Positions 7,660-14,646 of a stretch of DNA of 64,000 bases are shown piece by piece; position 1 is the first letter of the stretch, and every line of letters begins with the position of its first letter. The DNA comes from Arthrobacter sp. Leaf137. GTDB taxonomy: Bacteria > Actinomycetota > Actinomycetes > Actinomycetales > Micrococcaceae. The DNA lies in contig NZ_LMOI01000004.1 in NCBI RefSeq assembly GCF_001423525.1, positions 1 to 64,000 on the forward strand. Reading direction: 5' to 3'. Made by a program: the position numbers and the translations under genes. The notes under the pieces were generated by a model that saw only the letters and a program-made list of their open reading frames with translations, was not told the DNA's origin and ran no database searches.

Positions 7660-7844
7660 CTGACGCTGACCGTCTCGAATACCTGACCAACCAGCTCCAA
7701 TACTACAAAGAGCTTTCATTACGCCTTCATCACCAGCTAATGGCATCTAAGAACATCCCCGAGAAAGACACCACACGCGGGCTCCACAGGGATCCCGTGG
7801 GAAACAAAGTTGCGCGGAAAATCGACCGAGAAAGAGGCATCTGA
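7656..7844 (+). CDS. Small coiled-coil protein, 62 residues
   Basis: I do not recognise it. The N-terminal half (DRLEYLTNQLQYYKELSLRLHHQL) looks like a leucine-rich coiled coil and the C-terminal half is basic (KVARKIDRERGI). ATG 7656 overlaps the ATPase stop as ATGA, and its own stop overlaps the next start, so it is part of a coupled operon. It could be an adaptor for the ATPase. Confidence 0.65.
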   Translation: MTDADRLEYLTNQLQYYKELSLRLHHQLMASKNIPEKDTTRGLHRDPVGNKVARKIDRERGI

Positions 7845-8011
7845 TGTACGACCCCTACCCCGAGCGTGTCACCGATTCCTGGGACTGGCCGGCCCAAGTG
7901 GCTATCTGGCGCGAAAGAGCCATGCACCAAGCCGAGTCCGCAGCCCGTTGGAAGCGGATAGCTGAAGCAGCAGCTAAGGTGCCGGTCAAGGTACAGGATC
8001 CCGTGCAGTGA
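7844..8011 (+). CDS. Small hypothetical protein, 55 residues
   Basis: Starts at ATG 7844 overlapping the previous TGA and ends at TGA 8009-8011 overlapping the next GTG. The product begins MYDPYPERVTDSWDWPAQVA and continues as a single Arg/Ala-rich helix (IWRERAMHQAESAARWKRIA). The overlaps at both ends support it as a real gene despite its size. No function can be assigned. Confidence 0.6.
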   Translation: MYDPYPERVTDSWDWPAQVAIWRERAMHQAESAARWKRIAEAAAKVPVKVQDPVQ

Positions 8012-8259
8012 CCCCCGAGGACACAGCCCTTGCCCTGCTGAGGGCCACTCTCGAAGCTCCCGGCACTGTTACTGACACCGTCCTTATCGAGGCTGTCATG
8101 GTGTCGGCGGATCCTCAGCAGCACCACCTGGACACGACAAAGTCGCTTATGCGGTTCTGCGCCGGCCTGCTCAACCTCATGGGCCGCAACGACCCACGGA
8201 TCGCGCTCAACATCCTCGAATCCATCGAAACCGCATACAAGACCCAGGGAAGGGACTAA
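8008..8259 (+). CDS. Hypothetical element protein, 83 residues
   Basis: GTG start in a GTGA overlap with the 55-residue gene. It is all helical by eye (TPEDTALALLRATLEA...TKSLMRFCAGLLNLMG...ALNILESIETAYK), soluble, and without motifs I know. The next gene starts immediately after its stop. Confidence 0.65.
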   Translation: MTPEDTALALLRATLEAPGTVTDTVLIEAVMVSADPQQHHLDTTKSLMRFCAGLLNLMGRNDPRIALNILESIETAYKTQGRD

Positions 8260-8475
8260 ATGTTCGACAGCAAGCGGGCGCACTACAGCCGAAACATTAT
8301 CGACGGCGAAACCCTAACGACGCGGGCAGCCTTCCTCAACGGTCCGGATGGGAAAGAGCCCGGTGTGGCAATCTTCTCGGATACCATCCTCCGCTACGTC
8401 CTTCGGGAGGATCACGCCATCGCTTTGTGCAACGCCATCGTGGACTCCTTGGATGAACATCGGACGGGCGCCTAG
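8260..8475 (+). CDS. Hypothetical element protein, 71 residues
   Basis: Begins at the base after the preceding stop codon, so it is translationally linked. The sequence MFDSKRAHYSRNIIDGETL...SDTILRYVLREDHAIALCNAIVDSLDEH suggests a small beta hairpin followed by two helices. Not recognised. Confidence 0.65.
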   Translation: MFDSKRAHYSRNIIDGETLTTRAAFLNGPDGKEPGVAIFSDTILRYVLREDHAIALCNAIVDSLDEHRTGA

Positions 8476-8477
8476 CA

Positions 8478-8888
8478 GTGGCTAACGTCCCCCGCCCTCC
8501 GGAGTCTTACATCCACGGCGTCACGGCCCCGATCGTCATTGTTCCTGCCCGTGTGGCGACTTGGTTGGAACGATACGCGGGCTTGAACGATCTGCGGATC
8601 CGTGCCCGCGGAAACGACCCGGAAGTAGACAGCGTCCTGCAAGCCATACACCGTGCGGCCCTGCACTGGCGTACTACCGTCACCGGAAGCGACCATGTGC
8701 CAGGACCCGAAGAACCAGCACAATCAAAGTGGATGGGGACAACGGAGGCAGCCAAAGTCCTCGGCATCACAGACCGCGCCGTGCGCCTCGCCATCACCCA
8801 AAAACGCCTACACGCCACCAGCCTCCACGGTAGGTGGCGCATCGCACCCGAAGACATCGAACACTTTAAAGCCGCGAAAGCGGCATAG
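8478..8888 (+). CDS. Protein with C-terminal excisionase-type HTH
   Basis: 136 residues from GTG 8478, two bases after the previous stop. The N-terminal part (1-75) is unrecognised. The C-terminal part (about 84-130) is a winged HTH of the helix_turn_helix_17 kind: MGTTEAAKVLGITDRAVRLAI then LHGRWRIAPEDIEHFKAA. It is probably a DNA-binding regulator of the operon or a factor acting at the element's own DNA. It resembles excisionases in the HTH only; it is longer than a typical one. Confidence 0.7.
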   Translation: MANVPRPPESYIHGVTAPIVIVPARVATWLERYAGLNDLRIRARGNDPEVDSVLQAIHRAALHWRTTVTGSDHVPGPEEPAQSKWMGTTEAAKVLGITDRAVRLAITQKRLHATSLHGRWRIAPEDIEHFKAAKAA

Positions 8889-8897
8889 GAGAACACC

Positions 8898-9515
8898 ATG
8901 CCCCGCGTAACCACCGGCAACACACCACAGCAGGAAAAGGCCCTCAAACTCAAGGCCGACTACCAGCGCCTCGTAGACGACATCCGAAACAACCGCACCC
9001 TCTCAGAGCACGGCAAACGCAAAGAACTCGCCATCCTCTACATCGACTACAAGCCCCGCATGGAAGCCCTGGAAGCCGAAGAGAACGCCACCAAGGAGAC
9101 CCGCGCCAAGGCCCTACGACGTGACCTGTTCGGACTCTCAGGCTTCGCCGACCCACACGCAGCCATCTCCTACCGGGACGCGCAGGACCGGGCCGCGAAC
9201 ATCCAGGACGAAGACGCCGCCATGTCACTCCTGAGCAGGGCCGAGCTTTCCGGAGACACATCCCTCGCCAAGGCTGTCGCAGCCAGGGCGTTTGAGTCGG
9301 GCTGGAACCGTGTCATCAACACCTACGCTGACGGCAACCCCGCCTCAGAGGCCAAGTTCAACGAACTCATCGACATCGAAAGCTACGGCAGAGGATCCGC
9401 CGGCCTCGCCCAAATCCTCGGGCAGGCAATGACGTACAGCGTGGACAAACCCGCGGAACTGGGCAACTACAGCATGGACACCCAGATCGTAGACCTCGCC
9501 AACAGCGACGACTAA
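8898..9515 (+). CDS. Unknown helical protein, paralogue A
   Basis: 205 residues. It has a charged helical N-terminus (about 1-80, possible coiled coil) and then a core RRDLFGLSGFADPHAAISYRDAQDR...AELSGDTSLAKAVAARAFESGWNRVINTYA. The core is clearly homologous to the next gene (shared RRDLFG, AIS-RDA-DR, AE-SGDT). Start ATG 8898 follows TAGGAGA. I do not know the family. Helical, charged proteins of this size in phages include scaffolds and tail assembly factors, but nothing here proves that. Confidence 0.7.
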   Translation: MPRVTTGNTPQQEKALKLKADYQRLVDDIRNNRTLSEHGKRKELAILYIDYKPRMEALEAEENATKETRAKALRRDLFGLSGFADPHAAISYRDAQDRAANIQDEDAAMSLLSRAELSGDTSLAKAVAARAFESGWNRVINTYADGNPASEAKFNELIDIESYGRGSAGLAQILGQAMTYSVDKPAELGNYSMDTQIVDLANSDD

Positions 9516-9531
9516 CCAAAGGAAAAGAACT

Positions 9532-10101
9532 ATGACTTTCAGCGACACCCCCGATGGCCGCCGAGCCACACAGATCCAAGACAACTACCACAACGAGATT
9601 GAACGTATCCGATCTGACAAGCACCTCACCCCCGAGGGTAAGAAGGAACAGATCGCCGCGCAGTACCGCAGCGCTTCCAACGCTCTCGGCGCGATCAAGG
9701 ACGACCTTAACTCCGCCAAAACCCTGCGAACCCATGTACTGCGGCGAGACCTTTTCGGCAGCACCACTACCCCCGACGCTCAGACCGCCATCAGCTTCCG
9801 TGACGCACGGGACCGCGTCAGCTCCCTCGGACAGTTCGACCAGGAAAAGGCCCTCAACCTCCTGGATCAGGCTGAAATATCTGGTGACACCGTAATGGTC
9901 AAAGCCCTCATGCAGCGGGCCATTGAACAGTCCTGGGATCAGGTAGCCAACAGCTACGCGGAGAAGCACCCCTTCTACGGCGACAAACTGAAAGAACTCC
10001 TGTCCCTTCAGACACCCAAAGGGATCTTCTCAAACCAAGACGCGTGGGAACGCGGAGTCTCCCTCAACCTCCAGAAGCCCGAAGAACTCGGGTTCGGGTA
10101 A
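9532..10101 (+). CDS. Unknown helical protein, paralogue B
   Basis: 189 residues, homologous to the preceding gene across the whole length: a charged helical N-terminus, RRDLFGSTTTPDAQTAISFRDARDR, then AEISGDTVMVKALMQRAIEQSWDQVANSYAEKHP. It begins 16 bp after paralogue A, with AAGGAAAAG as ribosome site. The tandem pair most likely arose by duplication followed by divergence. An intrinsic terminator 75 bp later closes the operon. Confidence 0.7.
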   Translation: MTFSDTPDGRRATQIQDNYHNEIERIRSDKHLTPEGKKEQIAAQYRSASNALGAIKDDLNSAKTLRTHVLRRDLFGSTTTPDAQTAISFRDARDRVSSLGQFDQEKALNLLDQAEISGDTVMVKALMQRAIEQSWDQVANSYAEKHPFYGDKLKELLSLQTPKGIFSNQDAWERGVSLNLQKPEELGFG

Positions 10102-10176
10102 GCGATTGGCGGTACTCCTCCCCTTGGCCTGAGGAAGACCAGGGGGAGGCCCCCGCCGCCCTCAAAGAAAAACCCC

Positions 10177-10211
10177 GCTGGGGATAGGCGTCATCTCTCC
10201 CCAGCATTTTT
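10177..10211 (+). terminator. Terminator of the early operon
   Basis: GCTGGGGA (10177-10184) pairs with TCCCCAGC (10198-10205), followed by ATTTTTT. It ends the 5468-10101 transcription unit. Confidence 0.85.
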
Positions 10212-10229
10212 TCCCAAACGCCTTGCTTG

Positions 10230-10679
10230 TCAGTCGATCAAAAACTCTTGGCTTTCTCGCTCACCGTCTGGCCTGACCCAGTGCACACGGACCTTTTCAT
10301 TGTCTGGATCGAAGCCCCCGTGCAGCATGAAAGGTTCGACCCTGCCTGGCTTGAAGTCCCCGAACTCCTTCACTGGAGGATCGTCATCGAATCCTAGATC
10401 GCCGATATCTACGACGACACAGGCCGCAGTTTTGGTACCGGTGTGGCGTAGCTCGTAACGGCTACGCCCCCGCTGATTGAATTCAAATGAAACCCAGCTT
10501 CGCCGATCAATCTCCAATTGCATGTCTAGCGCTTCCTTCGCCACCGAATTGGCTTCCTGCGCCAGGGTATTTGCCTTCTCCGCGGCGTCCGCAGAGCTGT
10601 TTGCGTGACGCAAAGCCAACCAGGCAATGACCACGGCTACCAGCGCGATAACCGACGAGACAACATCCTTCAACTCCAT
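10230..10679 (-). CDS. Membrane-anchored coiled-coil protein, 149 residues
   Basis: One N-terminal membrane span (about 6-24, SSVIALVAVVIAWLAL), a coiled coil (about 26-58), then a soluble beta-rich domain (60-149). I do not recognise the domain. The order is opposite to the flanking genes, so it is transcribed separately, as cargo genes often are. The 201-residue protein at 13049 has the same topology. It could act in superinfection exclusion or membrane-linked defence, but this is inference only. Confidence 0.65.
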   Translation of the reverse strand: MELKDVVSSVIALVAVVIAWLALRHANSSADAAEKANTLAQEANSVAKEALDMQLEIDRRSWVSFEFNQRGRSRYELRHTGTKTAACVVVDIGDLGFDDDPPVKEFGDFKPGRVEPFMLHGGFDPDNEKVRVHWVRPDGERESQEFLID

Positions 10680-10735
10680 GAGTCGATCCTATGGCCCGCC
10701 CACGGGTCCGACTGAACGGAAGCACACGTACCTAG

Positions 10736-10757
10736 CCCGCCACTGAGCGGGTTTTTT
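10736..10757 (+). terminator. Terminator and linker before the SGNH gene
   Basis: CCCGC-CACTGA-GCGGG-TTTTTT, 28 bp before ATG 10785. The surrounding 45 bp resemble 14553-14595, which precedes the tape measure gene. Confidence 0.8.
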
Positions 10758-10784
10758 CATACCCATTATCAGGAGAAAACACCT

Positions 10785-12065
10785 ATGGGATTCCTCGATC
10801 CTAAAGTCATGCCCGCCAACCTCGACGCACTCACCGCCGGCAAAATCACCAACCCAGCGTCCGCAGTCGGTGCGGCACTGTCTGCCACGATTCTTGACCA
10901 GGGCAAGACGGCTTTCAGCCCCATCGCAGGCCGCGGCAACGCCGTCGTTTTCATGGGAGACTCCCACACCGAGCGCGGCTCCATTCCCCGGGTGGGGGCC
11001 GCTGGCAGTGTCGAGCTGGGCGGCATGGTGGGCATGATCCTGACCCGCGTGCAGTCGCTACGCTACCGGTTCAATGCGGGCATCTCCGGCGAGGACACCA
11101 CGCAGATGCGAGCACGGTGGGCGGCTGACGTTGCCGCCTACAACCCGACCGTGCTGCACATTCTCGGCGGGACTAACGACATTACCGGTGGCCTGAGTGA
11201 CGCCACCACGTTGGCCAACCTTCAGTGGATGACCCGTGAAGGGAAGAAGCTGGGGTGCCTCGTGTTCATCGGCACCATCCCGCCGCGCAATGACTCGGAC
11301 GTGGCACTGGACAACATCGACCGCATCAACGTGGGCATCAAGGCGCTGGCCGCATCTGAGGGCGCGCACCTGATCGACTACCACGCCGCCCTGGTGAACC
11401 CTGCCAACGGTTACTTTGCGGCCGGGCTGACAACTGACCTCGTCCACGCGAATCAGGCTGGCCAGCGGGTTATGGCGAACACCGCCGCCAGTGTCATGAA
11501 CCGCGTACTCCCGCAGGGAAGCCTTCCCGTTGGTGTCTCGCAGTACGCAACCTCACCCAACCGGCTCGGCACCAACTGCTGCTTCCTCACGGACAGTAAC
11601 GGTGACGGCGTGCCTGATGGCTGGACGGCCGGAGGAACCGCCACCACCTCCACCATCTCTCTGGTCACCGACTCGGACTTTGTAGGCAAGGCTCTGAAGC
11701 TGGAGTACACGGGCGCGAACAACCGCAACGTGACGACGTCCATTACCTCCGATAAGTGGGCGGTCGGCCAGCGGGTTGCCTTCACTGGAAAGTACAAGGC
11801 CATCGGGGTTGAAGCCGGGAACTCCCTATTCACCATCAGCCTGACCTTCAACAACTCCACCGTCCCGAACTACCAGAAGCTCCGCCCCGTCAACCAGGCG
11901 AGCAATGTCAACACGGACGGCGTCGGTACCTTCTACATCGAGGGCGTGATCCCAGCGGGAACGAACATCATCTACGCCCAGATCAACGCCATCAGCGGCG
12001 CCGGCACGCTCATGCTCGGCCAGGTCGCGATGTGGATCATCAATGCGGACGGGGCCGCCGTCTAA
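10785..12065 (+). CDS. SGNH/GDSL esterase with C-terminal beta domain
   Basis: 426 residues. An N-terminal 45-residue segment is followed by an SGNH hydrolase: block I VVFMGDSHT with Ser60, block II Gly99, block III GGTND with Asn131, block V TDLVHAN with Asp218 and His221, so the full catalytic set is present. Residues about 250-426 are Thr/Asn-rich and beta-like (DSNGDGVPDGWTAGG and after), similar to carbohydrate-binding or tail-fibre modules. There is no signal peptide. Phages use such proteins as tail-associated deacetylases or receptor binders. AGGAG lies 10 bp before the start. It stands alone, with a terminator on its left. Confidence 0.85.
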   Translation: MGFLDPKVMPANLDALTAGKITNPASAVGAALSATILDQGKTAFSPIAGRGNAVVFMGDSHTERGSIPRVGAAGSVELGGMVGMILTRVQSLRYRFNAGISGEDTTQMRARWAADVAAYNPTVLHILGGTNDITGGLSDATTLANLQWMTREGKKLGCLVFIGTIPPRNDSDVALDNIDRINVGIKALAASEGAHLIDYHAALVNPANGYFAAGLTTDLVHANQAGQRVMANTAASVMNRVLPQGSLPVGVSQYATSPNRLGTNCCFLTDSNGDGVPDGWTAGGTATTSTISLVTDSDFVGKALKLEYTGANNRNVTTSITSDKWAVGQRVAFTGKYKAIGVEAGNSLFTISLTFNNSTVPNYQKLRPVNQASNVNTDGVGTFYIEGVIPAGTNIIYAQINAISGAGTLMLGQVAMWIINADGAAV

Positions 12066-12117
12066 CAGGTCGCTGGCACCTGGCCCCCGAACCACGTTTA
12101 GCCCGGAGGCCAAGTGC

Positions 12118-12702
12118 TTAGTTGGATCGGGCTGACAGCAACTCGACGAGCGGGGCGAGGCCGTCCACCAGGCATTCACCGATCTCCTTCAGGAGCGAGA
12201 ATATCGGGGCCGGCACGGCTACCGTGCTCCCGTCCGGGAGCAGCACCGTCAGTATCTCCACCTCGGCGTTGTCATACAGGTGCTGGAGGCGCATTTCCTT
12301 GGCCCTTGTCGGCGGACCATGGTGGACACCACCCAGGAAATTGGCGCTCGTGATGATCACGTCATAGACCGTGTACGCCTCAAACATCAGCGAGATGACC
12401 CGCCGTCGCTCGAACTTGCGGGGCGGCACCTGGTCGAAGTGTGCGCCCGGCGCGGCGTTCCGAGGCGAGAGGGCGATACTGTTCCACGCGACCAGGGTGC
12501 CAGCGTTGTGCTCATCCTCTGGCAACGCCGGTATCTTGAGGGCGAGCCGAGCGTTGCGGTTAACTGAATCGAGCAGGCCGTCGAGCAGGATGTGTCGATA
12601 GTCTCCGCTCGCCCTGATCAATTCGAACTCGTCGGGATCAGGCTGGGCGACCAGATCTGCAATACCCCTCATCTTGCGCAAAAACAGTCGCTCTTCGTTC
12701 AC
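12118..12702 (-). CDS. Unknown protein, 194 residues
   Basis: I do not recognise it. It is soluble, with no signal peptide; it has a helical N-terminus (EERLFLRKMRGIADLV), a central beta-rich part (RRRVISLMFEAYTVYDVIITS) and a C-terminal part with VEILTVLLPDGSTVAVPAPIF and a final helix. It lies between the esterase and another minus-strand gene and has its own upstream region. It is a candidate cargo gene. It fills its frame without in-frame rivals, which supports it. Confidence 0.6.
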   Translation of the reverse strand: MNEERLFLRKMRGIADLVAQPDPDEFELIRASGDYRHILLDGLLDSVNRNARLALKIPALPEDEHNAGTLVAWNSIALSPRNAAPGAHFDQVPPRKFERRRVISLMFEAYTVYDVIITSANFLGGVHHGPPTRAKEMRLQHLYDNAEVEILTVLLPDGSTVAVPAPIFSLLKEIGECLVDGLAPLVELLSARSN

Positions 12703-13048
12703 ATGAATGAACGATAGCTCAGCAAGCCGACAGGGGGCGGATACATCCGGTTAAGTTCCCCTAATGACAGTAGGTTCGGAGAGTAAGCCTCAGTCTGCAC
12801 GGATGCACTTCGCGCCTGCGAAAACGCAAGTTGCCCCCTGGGGTACTGGGAAGTAACTTGGTCAAGGCGCCCGTCCATTTTCCCCCATCTGGGCGGCCCG
12901 CTTAGAGGCCCCGAGGCGACCCCCAATGCCACGGGGCCTCTTCCATCCGGCTTAGGTGGCAGCGGCACCCTGCTTGAGTTTAGGCATGCAGGGCGTGAGT
13001 TGTGCCCGTAGCTACATAATCACGGCTACGGGCACAACAAGTCACGGC
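12703..13048. other. Gene-free stretch with two hairpins
   Basis: No convincing gene. It holds a 9-bp stem GAGGCCCCG/CGGGGCCTC (12905-12940, followed by TTCC, weak terminator) and a perfect 13-bp stem with a 12-nt loop (13000-13012 with 13025-13037). The second lies just past the stop of the 13049 gene. The promoter of the 12118 gene should also be here. An 89-codon minus-strand frame at 12699-12968 lacks coding character. Confidence 0.6.
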
Positions 13049-13654
13049 CTATTTCTTTGGCTCTGGAGGGTTGAAGTTCGGGCAGTAGGCGGCGCCAGCC
13101 ACCGTGGACTTACTTTGAGCCGTGGTAGTCACGCCATCAATACGCTCGATATACACATTGATTCCGTTTTCTCTAATGTAGTCGTTGCACTGGAGGTCGG
13201 TCTTCAAGCGATCCGTCAACGGAAGATAGAACTTAGCGCTTCCGAACTCCGGCACTTTGACAGGAAGCTTGCAGCTGACAATATTCCTTTTCTCAGCCCC
13301 TGCTTCCGGCGAGCAGTAGGAGGAGATAGGAAGTCTTACGTCTGTGTCTTTCCATACCCCTACTTCCTTAATCGCTGTGGGGGTAGCGCCAGAATTAGTC
13401 AAATCCACAATCGCATATAGCAGGACCGGCGCAAGAAGCTCCGTTTCCGGGATGTTGGATCCGGCGGGCAGTTCGCGCCACTGGTCGTCCTTGTAACTAC
13501 TTAGCCGCGCTTTGGCTTCGACATCGCCACGGGCATTGTCCCACTGCTGCTGAGCGACATTGAGTTGCTGCTGCTGGTAAAACGTTCCACCTCCGGCGAC
13601 CGCCAGGGCCAGAACTGAAATACCCACAGCGACCCATTCCGCTTTCCATACCAT
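13049..13654 (-). CDS. Membrane-anchored protein with coiled coil, 201 residues
   Basis: A membrane span at about 7-25 (VAVGISVLALAVAGGGTF), a Gln-rich coiled coil (26-50, YQQQQLNVAQQQW), then an extracytoplasmic or cytosolic beta-rich domain with four Cys (in SSYCSPE, VSCKL, LQCND, AAYCPN). The domain is not recognised. Topology matches the 10230 gene, but the soluble domains do not look alike. AT-richer codon use than the core genes suggests recent transfer. A perfect hairpin follows the stop. Confidence 0.65.
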   Translation of the reverse strand: MVWKAEWVAVGISVLALAVAGGGTFYQQQQLNVAQQQWDNARGDVEAKARLSSYKDDQWRELPAGSNIPETELLAPVLLYAIVDLTNSGATPTAIKEVGVWKDTDVRLPISSYCSPEAGAEKRNIVSCKLPVKVPEFGSAKFYLPLTDRLKTDLQCNDYIRENGINVYIERIDGVTTTAQSKSTVAGAAYCPNFNPPEPKK

Positions 13655-13920
13655 AAAAGAGCCCTCCTGCGCACCGGTGATATGCAGACTCTACGGCAGG
13701 AAATCCGTTCGTTAGGTTTCATGACTCTAAGGAGCAAAGCGTGTGCTTACTTCTTCCGTCCACCTGGTTAAGGGTCAAGGACTCAGGCACACGCCGACCC
13801 GGCATGACTAGACCCCACCGGGGTGCCCAGAAGGCCCAGCCCCGCCCAGACCGCCGGTGAGGTCAAAAAGAAGTGCGCCAACCGCTCAACCTCAATTCGA
13901 CTCGAAAGGAGCCCTTTTTA

Positions 13921-14301
13921 GTGGGGACTCAAAGGAATATGACTAAGCCCAATTCGAGGGCGTACAGGCCGCAGGCAGCGGCTATCAGGGCGGCTCTGGT
14001 GGAGCTTCCCGCGGATGGCTGCACCCTGCCAGTCCCGGACCTACCCCAGTCCCGAACCTGGACCGACGTGGAAAAGGATCGTTGGGTGGAGTTGTGGGAA
14101 TCTCCGCAGGCTACTCAGTGGGACGACTCTTGCCGGGGCACCGTGGCTTTGCTGGTGGCTTACGAGTCCAGGCTACTTACCGGCGATGACGGCGGAACTG
14201 CTTGGGTTGCTCAGGAATGCAGGTACGCCGCAGAAGCCCTTGGATTAACCCCTAAGGCGATGGCGTCCCTTGGGTGGAGGATCGCTGATGGCAAGCAGTA
14301 G
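13921..14301 (+). CDS. Terminase small subunit-like protein
   Basis: 126 residues from GTG 13921, chosen because AAAGGAG lies 9 bp upstream. The product (NSRAYRPQAAAIRAALVELP...RTWTDVEKDRWVELWESPQATQWDDS...LTPKAMASLGWRIAD) resembles the P27-type small terminase or DNA-packaging proteins of actinophages. A small terminase picks the DNA for packaging with a large subunit. No large subunit is present in the element, so it could redirect a helper's packaging motor. The assignment is by general resemblance, without a diagnostic motif. Confidence 0.55.
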   Translation: MGTQRNMTKPNSRAYRPQAAAIRAALVELPADGCTLPVPDLPQSRTWTDVEKDRWVELWESPQATQWDDSCRGTVALLVAYESRLLTGDDGGTAWVAQECRYAAEALGLTPKAMASLGWRIADGKQ

Positions 14302-14533
14302 GAGGGCCGCTAGAGGCGTTCCACCGGCGCCCGTCTCGGCGGACCCTAACCGCATCACTCAGGAGAATTTCCAGTCTCCCCGCGGTGAGGTCCGGGCTTG
14401 GTTCAAGGGCGGTGTTTGCTACCGGGTAAAGATCGCCGGCAGGCCTTATGGCTGGGGCGAAGGTCCCGACGTTTGGGCCGCTGTCCTGGATGGCACTTTC
14501 AGGCCTTCGGACTTCGGGAAACACAACCAATAA
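14288..14533 (+). CDS. Small hypothetical protein, 81 residues
   Basis: ATG 14288 overlaps the end of the terminase-like gene by 14 bp, and GGTGGAGG lies just before it. The product has a basic N-terminus (MASSRRAARG) and a Trp/Gly-rich core (RAWFKGGVCYRVKIAGRPYGWGEGPDVW). It is not recognised. Coupled translation suggests it works with the gene before it. Confidence 0.65.
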   Translation: MASSRRAARGVPPAPVSADPNRITQENFQSPRGEVRAWFKGGVCYRVKIAGRPYGWGEGPDVWAAVLDGTFRPSDFGKHNQ

Positions 14534-14553
14534 CTGAATAGCAACACCCCGTT

Positions 14554-14578
14554 AGCCCGCCGATTGTGTGGGCTTTTT
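14554..14578 (+). terminator. Terminator and linker before the tape measure gene
   Basis: AGCCCGC (14554-14560) pairs with GTGGGCT (14568-14574, with G-U pairs), followed by TTTTT. The sequence around it repeats the linker in front of the SGNH gene. Confidence 0.7.
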
Positions 14579-14646
14579 AGTACCCAAAACCAGGCGGCAA
14601 TTCCTGCTCTTGGTTATTGCAGAACATAATGGAAATGGTGGTAATC

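Noticed and set aside
12699..12968. 89-codon minus-strand frame in the element's gene-free stretch
   Set aside because: No ribosome site or recognisable composition, and it contains a terminator-like hairpin in its middle.
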